Shown in pieces: positions 31,740 through 43,345 of a DNA stretch of 64,000 bases (positions within the stretch are counted from its first letter, which is position 1; each line of letters begins with the position of its first letter). Below the pieces are notes generated by a model. That model worked only from the letters and a program-made list of their open reading frames with translations. It was not told the origin of the DNA and ran no database searches. The stretch lies in assembly GCA_035610365.1 (NCBI GenBank), contig CM069436.1, positions 60,961,505 through 61,025,504 on the forward strand, given 5' to 3'. The stretch comes from Aquatica leii. Taxonomy: Eukaryota > Arthropoda > Insecta > Coleoptera > Lampyridae. The position numbers and the translations under genes were made by a program.

Positions 31740-34015
31740 TTGTTTAATTAAATCTTTGGTGTCTAATTCCTATAGCTGGTTTGTTTCTATTGAAATGATA
31801 GCAAAATTACTTAGTCGTTTTTGCCCCATGGTCGATCTTAAATAATTTTTTATTATTTTGAGTTTTGAAAAAGATCATTCTGCGGTAGCAACAGAAACCG
31901 GCATTGTTAATAAAATACGAAGTATTATGCTCGTATTAGAAACAGAATCCACTAAGTTGTTAATTGTTATATAATTTAAAGTTTCTTCTGGAGACGTAAT
32001 AACTTTTTCATCAAAATTCAAGTTCCATGGCAGTTATGTCTCGTTTATTGCGGGTTTCATCGTTTAATAAATTTTCAACTTTTTGACATAATTCTAATTT
32101 AAATTGAACTGAAGGTCGAAAACCAATAATTAACTATTTGTAATTAACATTTAATAAAACTTGCGACATGTTTCGGCCGAAACAATAACAAATATATAAT
32201 TGCATTCAACATGTCCACTTAGGACACATGTTTTTAAAACTTTAAAGAAATTTTTCAATGTAAATTAATGTTTCAATTTTCAAATTTTTCAACAATGTTA
32301 ATAGTTTAATTAATGGCTTATATTTAAATAATTTATAATTTTCACTTAACATGTTATAACTTTAACTTTAATGGTGATTTGATCGCCTGAAGATGGCCTC
32401 AATATTTGTTATTGTTTCGACCGAAACATGTCGCAAGTTTTATTAAATGTTAATTACAAATTGTTAATTATTGGTTTTCGACCTTCACTTTAATTTAAAT
32501 TTAACCAATAATATGGATCCTTTCAAAAATTTATAATTCTAATTGTTCGTTTCGAGAATAATTTTTAAATTTATCAATATTTCATAAAAACGCGAAATTA
32601 TTGGAGTAAGAAGAAAGTAATTGAAATCTCTCATTCACTGATGTTATGATTACATCTAGAGCATTAAAAAAACAATCAACTTTGAAGTTTTGTCGTGGAC
32701 CGGTTCATCGTCACATTCATAATCAAAATGTTTTTTTTTATTTTTCGCGGTCTTAGACCTCTTTGTTTTTTGAATATGTCTAAGCTGGATCTTATTTCTT
32801 TAGCATCAATCAATAGATCATTAACATCTTTATCGGAGCGATAAGCTTTCGGAAAATTATTTAAATTATTTAAATGATTACACTGAGCAACCTCAAAATT
32901 TGGTTTTTGAATAATTTCACTAACAATGTTAACTTTACCTAAAATATTATACCACAATATAAGAATGCAAATGAACTCAAAATTTTGCAATTTTTTGGCC
33001 AACGATGCAGCCAAATTTTTAACGTTATTTTCAATGTTTCCTTCACTTATTTCAAACAGAGCATCATAAACCTCCTAAGTTGATACCTTAAAGGAGTTAT
33101 TGCATCTATTATACTAGACCATCGAGTATTCGATAAAGGTTTTAAAGTTAAATTTGTTACATTAGATAAATTAGATTTCAGAATTGACCAGCGTTTAGTA
33201 AAAGCTAAAAAAAAATAAAAACAGTTCTTGAACTAAAGAAATAAAATTGATGCTTAAAGTATTCGATTTTGCGGCATCATTGACGACTAAATTTATGGTA
33301 TGATTGCAACAAGGAATAAAGAAAGCTCGCGGATTGAAATCCAAAATTTTTTTTAGTAGACCATTCTGCCTACCACGCATATTTGCTCTATTGTCGTAAC
33401 CCTGACCACGGAAATCGTTGATATTTAAGCCTTGTTTCTCTAACGCCGACAAAAGAAATTTTGTCAAACCTTCACCCGACACATCATCTATTATAGCACA
33501 AAATAATAAAAACTGTTCTTCTATACTAATTTCTGTGCTCTTTAAATTAACAAATCTTATACAAACTGAAATTTGTTTTTGGGGACTAGAGTCAGGAGTG
33601 CAGTCTAATAATATGGAATAATATTTTGCCTTTTTAGTTAGTTCTACAATTTTGGATTTGATATTTTCATCGATCAAGTTGACTACTTCATTTTGTATTT
33701 TATCCCCGAGATAGTTTTTGTGATCTTTTATTTGAGAGCGTTTTGTATGTTCTGACATAATCGGGTCGAATTTGGAAATAATTTCTATGCATTTTAAAAA
33801 GTTACCGTTCGTAATACGCTTTTGCTTAAATTCCACAAAAAAAAGGAAAAAAAAAAAACTAAGTGCAGTTATCATATTCGATAGATAGTGATAGAAATTG
33901 ACACTTCTTTGACTATTTATCTCATATTTAATGTCAAACTTGTTGTTTCTAAGATTGCTGTCAATTAATAAATTAATTCTAACGTTTCCCAGAGACATCT
34001 ATATTATAATAGAAC
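31740..34015 (-). pseudogene. ZMYM1-like hAT transposase, second copy, decayed
   Basis: Sister of the copy split by the Gypsy element. The longest open piece (33195-33998, 267 codons) carries MSEHTKRSQIKDHKNYLGDK, YYSILLDCTPDSSPQKQ with the first catalytic Asp, VCIRFVNLKSTEISIEEQF, LNINDFRGQGYDNRANMRG with the second, and FFIPCCNHTINLVVNDAA. A further piece is at 32676-33014. The C-terminal dimerisation motif (VATAERSFSKLK-like) is at about 31770-31920, uninterrupted here. Stops and shifts separate the pieces, and a foldback insertion sits at 32100-32532. A nuclear transposase in origin, now non-functional. Confidence 0.82.
32100..32532. mobile_element. Foldback insertion with about 95-bp arms and a Penelope-like LTR motif
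   Basis: The arms at 32101-32195 and 32402-32496 are near-perfect inverted repeats. They share GAAGGTCGAAAACCAATAAT, AACTTGCGACATGTTTCGG and GAAACAATAACAAATAT. ATAATTCTAATT flanks the insert on both sides (32088-32099 and 32533-32544) but occurs once in the sister hAT copy, so a 12-bp target duplication is likely. CCTGAAGATGGCC...CCGAAACATGTCGC in the right part resembles the hammerhead-bearing LTR motif of Penelope-like elements, though helix II is weak. Confidence 0.7.
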
Positions 34016-34256
34016 CGTAATTTTAAATAAATCTTAGTTACCTACCTAAATTTTTGCAAAAAAAATGGTTTTGATTTAAACATTTAATGCAACTTTCTAA
34101 AGTATAATTGCAAGTTTAAATGAACGTTTTATTAGTTTGATACACTACTTTCTCCAACACTTTGACCTTAATTTAGAATCATGCTAAGATTAATTGTTTC
34201 GATATGGTTTAATCGTAGAATTGCACATGAATAATAAATAAATATTAATAAATTAT

Positions 34257-34262
34257 TTTATT
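34257..34262 (-). terminator. Likely polyadenylation signal of the lipase gene
   Basis: AATAAA on the minus strand about 33 bp past the lipase stop codon. Confidence 0.6.
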
Positions 34263-34294
34263 TTTTTTAAATTAAGTTAAGATAAAAACTAACG

Positions 34295-35536
34295 TTATTT
34301 AATGCAGCATCTTTTATCGCCAGGAGCGCCGGGTTGTTTAGGACAAAAAGGTGGTTGATCGTCATGAACGCAGTAAGATCCAGTGGTACTGTAACATAAC
34401 AGTTATGAAAAGTAAAAAAAAAATTTTTTCTTACGATAGAGGTGTAGGTTGTCCCATAAGAACAGGAAATCCAACTCGGTGACCAGGACGAGAACCTGTT
34501 GGACAACGTCTAGAGCAAGGTTCAGCTTTTTTTACCAATTCTGTATGAAGACTTTCGGCTAAGTAGCATATAGCCCAAACGTGACTACATAAAGACTCGT
34601 CTAAAAGTTATTGTAGTTTGAGTTAAACATCGTAAGGAAACTTACTTTCGGTGCTTTCACAGTACGGCTGAATTCTTCCACCGTTGACGCAAAAATCAAC
34701 GTGTCCGGATTTGCCCATTTCTCCGTAATGACCAGCGTTTGTGTGAATAGCGTGTACTGCAGAAGCATCGCCTGCTGTTAAACGTGATTGCACTGGTATT
34801 AATGGTCTTGCTGGATCTAACGCTATAATTCTATGTAGACGAAAGAGCACGTAGTGCGAGATTAGTCCGCATATATGAGCTCCTAAAGAATGTCCAACAC
34901 ACGTGGTACGATCAGTTTGCATACCACTAAAACGCATGGCAGTCAAAAATTCGCCGGCGCATCTTGCAACAGCTTTCATGTTGTGAACCGCCGCTGCGTA
35001 ACATGGAGGTTGGCACAATGGACCCCAGTCCAATAACCATACATTATATCTACCGGTAGCTATATAGGCTACAAGTAACAGTAGCAGAAATAGTCACAAA
35101 AGTACTTACATACCATCTCTTAATACAGATATCGGTAAAGTATCATCACCACCAGCATATCCGTGCACAATTAGAATATTCTCTTTGGTGTCATTCCAAG
35201 AACTTTGTCGCAACCAATCATTTTCATAAGTATCCACAAACTCCTTTTTGGATTCGGCATACAAAATAAAATTAATGTCCGGATCGGGACACACTGCTTT
35301 TTGATTATTAACAGCTCGCCACATACATTTATCTCTTGAATTATTACTAAAAGCAGTGGTGTTATGCAAAAACAACGCTTCCTTAATAGGGTTGTTGTTT
35401 GAGAGATTTACAATTTGCGCGTCTACAATAACTACGAATTATTTTTTTACGATAATTACGTGAAAAAATTCTCACCGATAAAAATTGTAAGAATCCAACT
35501 GACGGAAATAAGAAAACACACGTGTTTGAGCAACAT
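34295..35536 (-). CDS. Secreted neutral lipase, pancreatic-lipase family
   Basis: Five exons on the minus strand, all with GT-AG junctions in phase: 35476-35536, 35114-35422, 34646-35068, 34435-34600 and 34295-34388. The product is 350 residues. MLLKHVCFLISVSWILTIFI is a signal peptide, so the enzyme is extracellular. Oxyanion-loop region: NILIVHGYAGG, followed by NVWLLDWGPLC. Triad: Ser184 in CVGHSLGAH, Asp208 in IIALDPARP, His271 in SLCSHVWA. Paired cysteines fit the family's disulfides. It should cleave acyl esters of lipids such as triacylglycerol or phospholipid; substrate cannot be told from sequence. Introns are short (34-54 bp, 46 bp, and so on). Nothing looks broken. Lipases of this family are often tandem in insects, but no second copy is in view. 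Confidence 0.93.
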
Positions 35537-36800
35537 TCTCGCGTTAAATGCAAAGAAACGAGAGCATCAAAGTGACAATACCACGATGTATGCAGAAATA
35601 AGTATTAATAACGGTTTTAGCGCTTATCGATAATGCTTGTAGCCCCCGAAACTTTAAACGAGGCTACCTTAACTGTAATTTGCATCGGAAATTTTGTGTT
35701 GTCTTTTTTGTTGGGACAAAAAGTTTTAATGCAATTATTTACAAAATACGTGAATTTTTTCATCAATACTACATTCGCTCTTACTTATTAGCATTCAAGA
35801 ACTTTGCCGAGTACCGATACAATTTTATTTTTAATTTGATATTCAGTTGATGTTGACATTGTTGAAATAACTTCCTCTTACTTCTTCTTGGTATAGACAA
35901 ATTTGCAAAGAAGGTTTTTCGAAATTTATTATTTTAAAGTGACTTCGTTTAATGATTTTAGTTACGCTTTATAAAATTTTAAATCATGGAATTAGGTGTG
36001 CCAAATCTCGTATTTGCAGAAGAAAAAGTTTCTATGTAAATGATTAATTTTACACGAGAAAGTAATTTCCATAATATATTGGTTTCAAGGTCAACTACAA
36101 TGCTACATATTGTTGAAGAAGTAGAAAAGTATAAACAAGATTTTTTTTGTTTTACAATCATTTTTACTGTGGCATGTGAGCAAATAGTTGATGTAGTTGG
36201 ATTGATTACCTATACTATAAACGTAGGAATTATGGATTATTTTACCGCAATAACAAATTATATTTTTTTCTGAGAATAAGTAAGTAGGCTTGAACCTGTC
36301 TATTTAACTTCTCTAAACTTGAGGCGGTAAAATGTAAGTAAAGTATATTGAATTATTTCTAAATTAAATTTTCAATTTTTTTAGCGTTTTCAAACACAAT
36401 TGTAAACAAAGTACAGTAAATACTGCCACTTAATAAGTGAAAAACTAAAATCTGTTAGAATACATTTCAATTAGCACCTAAATTACTAATATAGTAGTAA
36501 ATTAAATCAATTAGCACAGTTTTCAAAAGAATACGAAAGCTTCTAAACAAAACATAGCCACTTATCCATTGACTTGAGAACCATTTAGTACAAATTAAAC
36601 TGCAATAAAAGTAGTAACCAAAACTGCCAACGCTTCATTAACTTGAGACAGAAGTGCACTTGAAATAATTCGAGTAAGTACCTACTTAAACAATCGAACT
36701 TCTGCGAATTTTCTTTGATGAAACTTCTTTTAAAAGCAGTTAAAAGATTAGAAACTTTCTTTACAGGTTTTAAAGGATGCAGTCTTAAACATTTGTATTT
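35537..36800. other. No gene seen; lipase upstream region
   Basis: AT-rich DNA. The part next to 35537 must hold the lipase promoter, but no clear core element was picked out. Small open frames at 35415-35633 and 36040-36273 look like chance. Confidence 0.5.
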
Positions 36801-36808
36801 GTAATTAC

Positions 36809-38044
36809 TAAAGAGTGGGATAGTAAGGCAAGAAAAAATACCAAAAAAGGTGGCACAAAAGGCATATTAAACCTGCCAAAAAGGCAATAAAAAAGGCACA
36901 AATATCTATTAAAATTTACAGTTCTTTTATTTTACAATGTTTATTAAGTGGTATTATTTTCCCATGCACAAATTTTTCAATATTTTGACCAAGAAGCTGT
37001 TGTCTTTTATCATTTAGAAAAATTAAAAAAACTTGTTCGGTGTATTTTTCGAGGAATTTGCGAAAATTGTTATCAAGTTTTTTAAGAGGAATTTAAGCCG
37101 ACACCAGTGCTTCGCACAAATTTAGAGCAAAAGTTGTTTTTGATGGGCCAGGTGTATTCTGTTGATCTTCTATAACGTTTTTAATAATGGTTGTTTCACA
37201 GTTTTTTAAATATTTTTTATATGTAAACCACTACCCAAGTGTTGTTTTACATGGTTCTCTTTAGTAGCACCGATCTAAAATATTATATATACTAGTAATT
37301 AAAATTTAAATTAAGATAATACAAACTTACTGATTTTGAACAAACTTGACAAAAAAAGTTTTCCCAGTCGGTTGTTAAATTATTATCCAATTTACTTCAC
37401 TTGTAATAATTTTCAAATTTTGATTGTTTATTAGGTGGCATTTTTTAAAACTTACTCACAGCACATCAGCAATACACTATCACAGTGTGACAATATCATC
37501 GGCATTTATAACAAACAAAAAATATTTTAGTCATGTGTTTCAGTCATTAAAGGAATCCCACCGGACAGAATTAAAATTATCTATATTTGTTTGCTTTACT
37601 TAGGTACTGAATAGACCTATAAAATATGATTCATTCCGAAATCCTTACGGTTTTCGAAATAGTGTTCTGTTAAGCCTGTCATTCTAGATAATTCTAGTAT
37701 AAATTCTTACAATAGTTCTTCTCTATAAGCAGCTTTTGTATTTAATGTTTTCTGGAAACCATAGTTTAACAAAACATGAAAATCACCTGTTGTTATTTAT
37801 AGGTTCGTGGTGAGACCTTTTGAGCAAAAAATGTTAATTATATTATTGTACGTAATTTAAGTAAAATTCTGTAATGCGTTATTGTCATCTACCTGTTAAA
37901 ACACTGTTTACACAAACTTTTCAAAATTTATAAGTAAAACTGCAATATAAAATAAAACTCTTTAAAAATGAAAAAAAAACAAAAAGTTACACAAAAAGGC
38001 TAAATAGGCAGGCTCCAGGCATTTGTCTGCCTGTCCGCTCTTTA
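36809..38044 (-). mobile_element. hAT remnant, CGGBP1-like family, internally deleted
   Basis: Left end TAAAGAGTGGGA, right end in complement TAAAGAGCGGACAGG, flanked by GTAATTAC and GCAATTAC (36801-36808 and 38045-38052; 7 of 8 identical). It is 1,236 bp. A minus-strand N-terminal transposase fragment lies at 37000-37385 and nothing recognisable remains of the catalytic part, so this is a deletion derivative. Confidence 0.8.
37000..37385 (-). pseudogene. N-terminal fragment of a CGGBP1/BED-type hAT transposase
   Basis: DWENFFCQVCSKS with a donor-like GTAAGT after it, then GATKENHVKQHLGSGLH. Together they make a BED-type Cys-Cys/His-His finger. After frame changes comes ALNLCEALVSA, a stop, IPLKKLDNNFRKFLEKYTEQVF, a motif shared by CGGBP1-like hAT proteins. 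Stops make it non-functional. Confidence 0.7.
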
Positions 38045-38052
38045 GCAATTAC

Positions 38053-38384
38053 CAAAGGCAAATTACTATACCCACGTATGCTACCATTGTAAGCATAAAA
38101 ATGTATCTTAATTTTTTTTCATTTTTACGTTCTTTTGCTAAGTAGTATTTCTTGTCATCCTTAAGAAATAAGACCGTATCTTATTTAAAAATAGTAAAAA
38201 TTAATAAAGAAATAAAACGTACCTTGAAAACTAAGGAAATTCTCAGGTTCCTTAGCGAAAAAGTAAGAACTAGGAGTTACGCTTTTTTCTCTTACTACTA
38301 AAAGCTTAAAAAACCGTTTTTTAAAAGTTTTTATTTAACTTGCAATGTCTGTTTGTTTTAGTTCAAATGTTGCAAACCAATGTA
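38053..38384. other. No gene seen
   Basis: AT-rich spacer between the hAT remnant and the tandem repeats. Confidence 0.5.
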
Positions 38385-38945
38385 GAACCACTTCATCTTA
38401 CGCAGTTAAACTTTTTTTATCTTGGTTCAATTTCTATGACAATGTGCTTTTATGATAAGCATGACATAAATCGACATCCATGATTAGCTCCGGATAAAGG
38501 AAGAACCACTTTGTCTTATTCTACGGAGTTGAATTTTTACATGTTGGTTCAGTTCCTATGACAATGTATTTTTATGATAAGCATGACTTAAATCAACGTC
38601 TATGATTAACTTCAAATAAAAGAAAAACCACTTCCTTTTATTCTTCGGAGTTGAATTTTTACTTGTTGGTTCAGTTCCTATGACAATGTATTTTTATGAT
38701 TAGCATGACTTAAATCAACGTTCATGATTAACTCCAAATAAAAGAAAAACTACTTTCTTTTATTCTTCGGAGTTGAATTTTTACATGTTGGTTCAGTTTC
38801 TATGACAATGTATTTTTATGATAAGCGTCACTTGAATCAACATTCATATTAGCTACAGATAGAGAAAGAACAACTTCTTCTTATCCTAAAAAGTTGAATT
38901 TTTACACGTTGGTTCAGTTCCGATGACAATGCATGTTTAGTCTAA
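38385..38945. repeat. Tandem repeat, unit about 122 bp, about 4.5 copies
   Basis: The word TTGGTTCA recurs at 38422, 38544, 38666, 38788 and 38909, giving a period of 122, 122, 122 and 121. Each unit contains CTATGACAATGTATTTTTATGA, AGCATGACTTAAATCAAC and GGAGTTGAATTTTTAC with modest divergence; units two and three are most alike. It abuts the 3' end of a Jockey-type LINE. No reading frame spans the units. Confidence 0.92.
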
Positions 38946-39732
38946 CACAAACAAAATTTTTAATTTTTTTTTTAATTAAGAGATACTCATTACAATGTCC
39001 TTTAAAGTTATTACAATTTGATCTTTTAAGTAGATCAATGAGCAAAATTGTTCTATCTTAAATTGTTACGTTTGATAATTTTTTTAACTAAGGTGTTACC
39101 CACTAGTGCCTTGCGTTCCAATAACTTTACTACACTAAACATAACATGTAGTTCAAACACCGCACAATGCTTTGTTTTACACTATCCTTATTTTACTAAC
39201 TCAAAAGGCTTGATCCTCTTGAATCTTTTTACTAAATTTGTGTTATCTAGGAGCTGGATGGCGTTGACATTCACATGGTTAAGTAGCCTTTGTTCGTGGC
39301 TACTGGTAGATTTGGCGATTTTAATCAACAGTTTCCATTTGAAAGTCTCGATAGATGTCTCTGTTTCGGCAGTACTAGGGCGCATCAATGATGTTTCTTA
39401 ATGCTTTGTTCTGGAAACGTTGGATCACTCGTATGTTACTTTTGCTGGCACAACCCCAAAGTTGAATGCCGTAGGTCCAAACAGGTTTTATATTTGCTTG
39501 TATAAGAGCAGTTTGTTATATTTAGACAACATTGAATTTGTTGCAAGAAGCCAATACATTTTTTTCAGTTTGATGCTTAGTTGTTCACGTTTATTTTGAC
39601 ATAAACTTTTCAGCAGAGCCTCGCGTCTAATGTACGTTCCTCGATATTTAGCTGAGTCAACATGACAGATCTGGGTATTGTTGATCCGGATGGGTAGATG
39701 TTGCTTTTGTTTTTTTGTAAAGTTTACATGTA
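38946..39732 (-). pseudogene. Jockey-type LINE, 3' part (RT end and 3' UTR)
   Basis: Minus-strand pieces are HVNFTKKQKQHLPIRINN, AKYRGTYIRREALLKSL, LKKMYWLLATNSMLSKYNKLLLYKQI, then KPVWTYGIQLWGCASKSN and IQRFQNKALRNIIDAP. This is the highly conserved C-terminal portion of Jockey-like reverse transcriptases. Stops follow, then an untranslated tail ending in A-rich sequence near 38950-38980. The reading frame continues exactly from 42602 across the pogo-like insertion. Confidence 0.8.
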
Positions 39733-42599
39733 CCGTCATTTGGGGTGGAACTGATCAAAAATAAAATATTTCTGTCTATTTTTTATACCTAAAAAAATTA
39801 TGTTGTTCATTGAGTGTAGGTACATACATGAAGGACATTGATACGGATGAAATAGTAAAATATGAAATGCATCAATTTTAAAATAAGCAAATTATCTCCA
39901 AAAAAGTTCCCAATCAATCTAGTACCCTTGTTGGGGTCAGATTGTTCACCCAATTTTTAACGTGTACGATGCAAGTAGGCAGAAGTGTAAATGATCAATC
40001 TCAACGTTTTACAACAAGTACTATAAAAGTTACAGCATTTTATTAATTGTGGGGTGAGATTGTTAGGTGTGGATGAGATTGATCACTATATATAATTTAT
40101 CATTAATCGTCAACTAACTAAACAGGACACATTAATCTATATAAATCCTTTTATTAAATACGAAAAAACTAAATACAGACAACAAAATGTTAATTCTTAC
40201 TTAAAATGAAAAATTAAAATACAATTCATAAAAATAAAAACAAATACATAGGTACACAAAAAGTTATTTCATTTCTAATGTGTCAATAACTTTTTTGAAA
40301 ACTTAATGATTAGTGCCATTAACACTTTGTACTGCCGGGTTGGGTAAAATAGCTATTAAATCAGAAATATCTGATACGAATTCGTCGTCTATTTGAACTA
40401 CAAAAACTTTTCTGGATTTGTCCAAGGACTTCATTCCCAACAATTCAATTTCTTTAACTCCTCTTTCGTTTTCTTTTACATCCTGTACAATAGCTATATA
40501 TCGATGTATTGTCTTCTTTCTTGATCCACCGTAAACCTTAACCAGGAAAAATTTGCCAGACACCACTTCAGTGTCTTCTGGCTGAAAATATTCTATTTCT
40601 GCACTAACATCGTCATTCTCGTCTTCTGGAAGATCGTCGTCAGAGTTGTCATCAATTATTGGCTCATTTATATCTGAGTCACTGGAAACTGCATTAATCG
40701 TTGCCTTTTTCCAGGCTCCACAGCTAGTCTTTGTCTTTTAATATTCCTCCTTAATGGCCCTGCTGTAAAACGTTGCTGTTGCAAGAAATTTACGAGAATG
40801 TTATTTACAGAATCATCGGAATCATTAGCATTATCACCATTTGGGATCTTCTGCAAGACTCGTTCCGGATCAAAAGGTCTGATTCCTGTTGCTTGAAATG
40901 AACTTATTAGATCTTTTTTTATAGCACTATTATCTTTCTTATTCATTTCCAGAAGAGTAGAAGCTAGCAAATGGGGAAAATCTTTCTTGTCGATGGACGT
41001 CTGTGGTGGATGGGTTTTCTTCCAATTTAATAACACTGAACTCCAAGCTATTTTAAACGGACGGAAAAAACCGATGTCTGTTTGGCAAACAAACAAACGC
41101 TATGTCGTTGTCTTCACATTGCGTCAAAACACTTTCTGTGAAGTGAGATGAGAGGTTATCCCCCAATAACACTTTGCGACCTGACAATCGTTTCGCGTGT
41201 GGCAGAAAAGTCGACTCAAACCAATCTGAGAAAGTTTGGGCGTCTATCCACCCATGATGGGTTCTATTGTAACGGGAACCTGAACTACAACACCTATCAT
41301 TGCAACAGGACTCACCTTTTGGACCAAGCTCGATCTATTGTTGCCACATTTTTTCTGTCTTGTAGATGACGTAAGGAGGCAATAATACACCAGAAGCTGA
41401 ACCGCACACCATGATTAAAATAGTAGTCTTGGTAAAATTGCATATGCGCTCGGTATACTTAGTTCCACAACGAAACAACATTTTCTGCTTACCAGGGTCA
41501 TCTTGTAGGTTACTTTCATCGTAATTAAATACGTTACAGGCTGGAACATCGTGCAGCGTTTCCCTCAAATTATTAAAATACTCAACAATGATTTCTCTTG
41601 AAATATTAGCACGAGATCTTTTAATATTCGCGGACAGTTTTTGGTTAATTTCCCTTTTGTGTCTTTCTAGCAATGAACGGACAGAGTCCATACCTGGCAT
41701 ATTCAATTTGAAATTCCTAATATTCCGGCCTTGGCTGTCTAGGTAAGTATCGTATGTCCATTAGTGTTAACGGGAATCTCCAGTCTCCACAATGGTTCGC
41801 AGCTCTAATAAATGCACTTTCTTCATTAAATGAAAAGACGGTTTGACCACCACTTTTTTTAATGCGGTTGCCATTGAATTTATTGCGCAGCGTACCAAAT
41901 GGAATTTTATATGCAGTTGAAGCACGCCGAATGGACCAGTTTTCTTCAGCAATTTTTTTAAGCGCCAGGTCAATAGTAGCTTGGGAATAATCCATGTACG
42001 AACGTGATCCTAACTTTCGGTGGTATTTTCTTGGCGTGACTGAAAGAAAATATTTGGTGGAAATGCTTAATGCATTCAAAATATGAGTACAACTATTTCA
42101 ACGAATAGAAAGTTCAAAAAATTCACAACTAATAAATAACAGCATATTAATTATTGACATGGGGTAACATTGTTCAATGTTAGAAATGATCAATCTTACC
42201 TCATATATACGATCAATCTGACCCCTCGCAATGAAATGGCGAATTTTATGAAAACCACAGAACCGACCGCTTACAGGCAACTATGTGACGGTCAAGAAAC
42301 TAATAATGTATGTTTGCTACACTTACAAATTATCTACTTAATTTCTGACTTACCTGACAAATTTTCAACAATCGCTTTCACAGAAAAATAATTATTCTTA
42401 AATTAACACCTGATTTCTATCAAAATAACAAGCCGATAAACTTCACACGTACAGGTTAACTTTGGCCATATCTCTACTGTCATTATTAGTCAGTCACAGC
42501 CACCTTGGAGATGCGGTTTTGCCGGGAAATTCAAATATGTAAACTAATGATTTAGTGAAGAATTTCGCCTCGGCTGATCAATTTCACCCCAAATGACGG
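39733..42599 (-). mobile_element. Second pogo-like DNA transposon
   Basis: CCGTCATTTGGGGTGGAACT at the left and the near complement at the right, flanked by TA (39731-39732 and 42600-42601). Subterminal copies of ATTGATCA/ATTGTTCA-type words lie at both ends. The transposase is on the minus strand and broken. It is inserted in the Jockey-type LINE; joining the flanks at a single TA restores the LINE frame. It is 2,867 bp. Confidence 0.88.
40303..42079 (-). pseudogene. pogo-like DDE transposase, broken by several frameshifts
   Basis: The psq-type helix-turn-helix lies in 41717-42079 (SYMDYSQATIDLALKKIAEE, SIRRASTAYKIPFGTLRNK). The next segment, 41335-41706, has a DNA-binding part and VFNYDESNL with the first catalytic Asp. 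A frame running leftward from about 41270 has GWIDAQTFSDWFES and VLLGDNLSSHF with the second. The segment 40668-41096 has TDIGFFRPFKIAW with the third, then the family's C-terminal part. A final acidic stretch and VVSGKFFLVKVYGGSRKKT lie in 40303-40660. At least three frame changes (near 41710, 41075 and 40715) separate these, so no product is made. The family is a cut-and-paste transposase distinct from the one at 14.2-16.9 kb. Confidence 0.8.
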
Positions 42600-43345
42600 T
42601 ACAGACTTATTTTTCTTTAACTTCATTTGCCAAGTTTTAGTTCAGGTGTTAATTTTATTAATAGAAGTTTGGAGTTTCTGCTATTGTTTCATATTAAAGA
42701 CTTGGGATATTCATAGTATGTAATAGATAGACTACTGGAACTAGTGGTATTACTGCTCGGATTTCCTTTAGTTCTGAGTAAGTATCTTTCTGTAAAATAT
42801 CTTTTTGATAAATATGATTGTAGAAGCTGTGAAAGTTGTTGTGGCAGGAACAGGTTGAGTTTATAAAACAAACCTTTATGCCATACTTTAGTCAGAAGCC
42901 TGAGCAACGTTGAGGAAGACGGTGGAACAGATTTTTCTTTCTTCTAGTGATTTTTCAACACTTGGGATCCTATGTACTTGATCAATAGTGTAGTGACTTT
43001 CTCTGAAATCAAATTGATGGGAAGGTATCTAGTTTTTTCTCTACTATGGGTTTTAGTTTCTTGAAGAGTATTTTTTCATATAATTTTGAGATGACTGGTA
43101 ACAACGATGTAAATCTATGCAATGCTACGACATTAGGAAGTTTACTTGGTTTGAATCATGATCACTTCTGCTACTTTCCACATCTTAAGAACGTACTTGA
43201 ATCTGAAAAATGCGTTAATAAGATTGGTAAGTTTTATTATACTTTTTCTGGGAAGTTGTTTCCAGGACCAGGAGCTTTTTTTGGGTTAATCTTTGTTTTA
43301 ATTTCATTGATGCCAGCACACCGATGCATTGCGCCTTGACTCTCT
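42600..43345 (-). pseudogene. Jockey-type LINE, RT N-terminal part
   Basis: Minus-strand fragments include INEIKTKINPKKAPGPG near 43240-43300, FRESHYTIDQVHRI, SLEERKICSTVFLNVAQAS near 42900-42990, then LFYKLNLFLPQQLSQLLQSYLS at 42689-42907. These are consecutive blocks of Jockey RT. Stops and shifts are present. The other half is at 38946-39732. Confidence 0.78.

Noticed and set aside
34267..34506. Separate 79-codon minus-strand frame in the lipase tail
   Set aside because: It runs across the last lipase intron in a different frame from the spliced product.
38385..38945. Regular repeats as a CRISPR array
   Set aside because: Units are contiguous 122-bp tandem copies without distinct spacers, in a eukaryotic genome.
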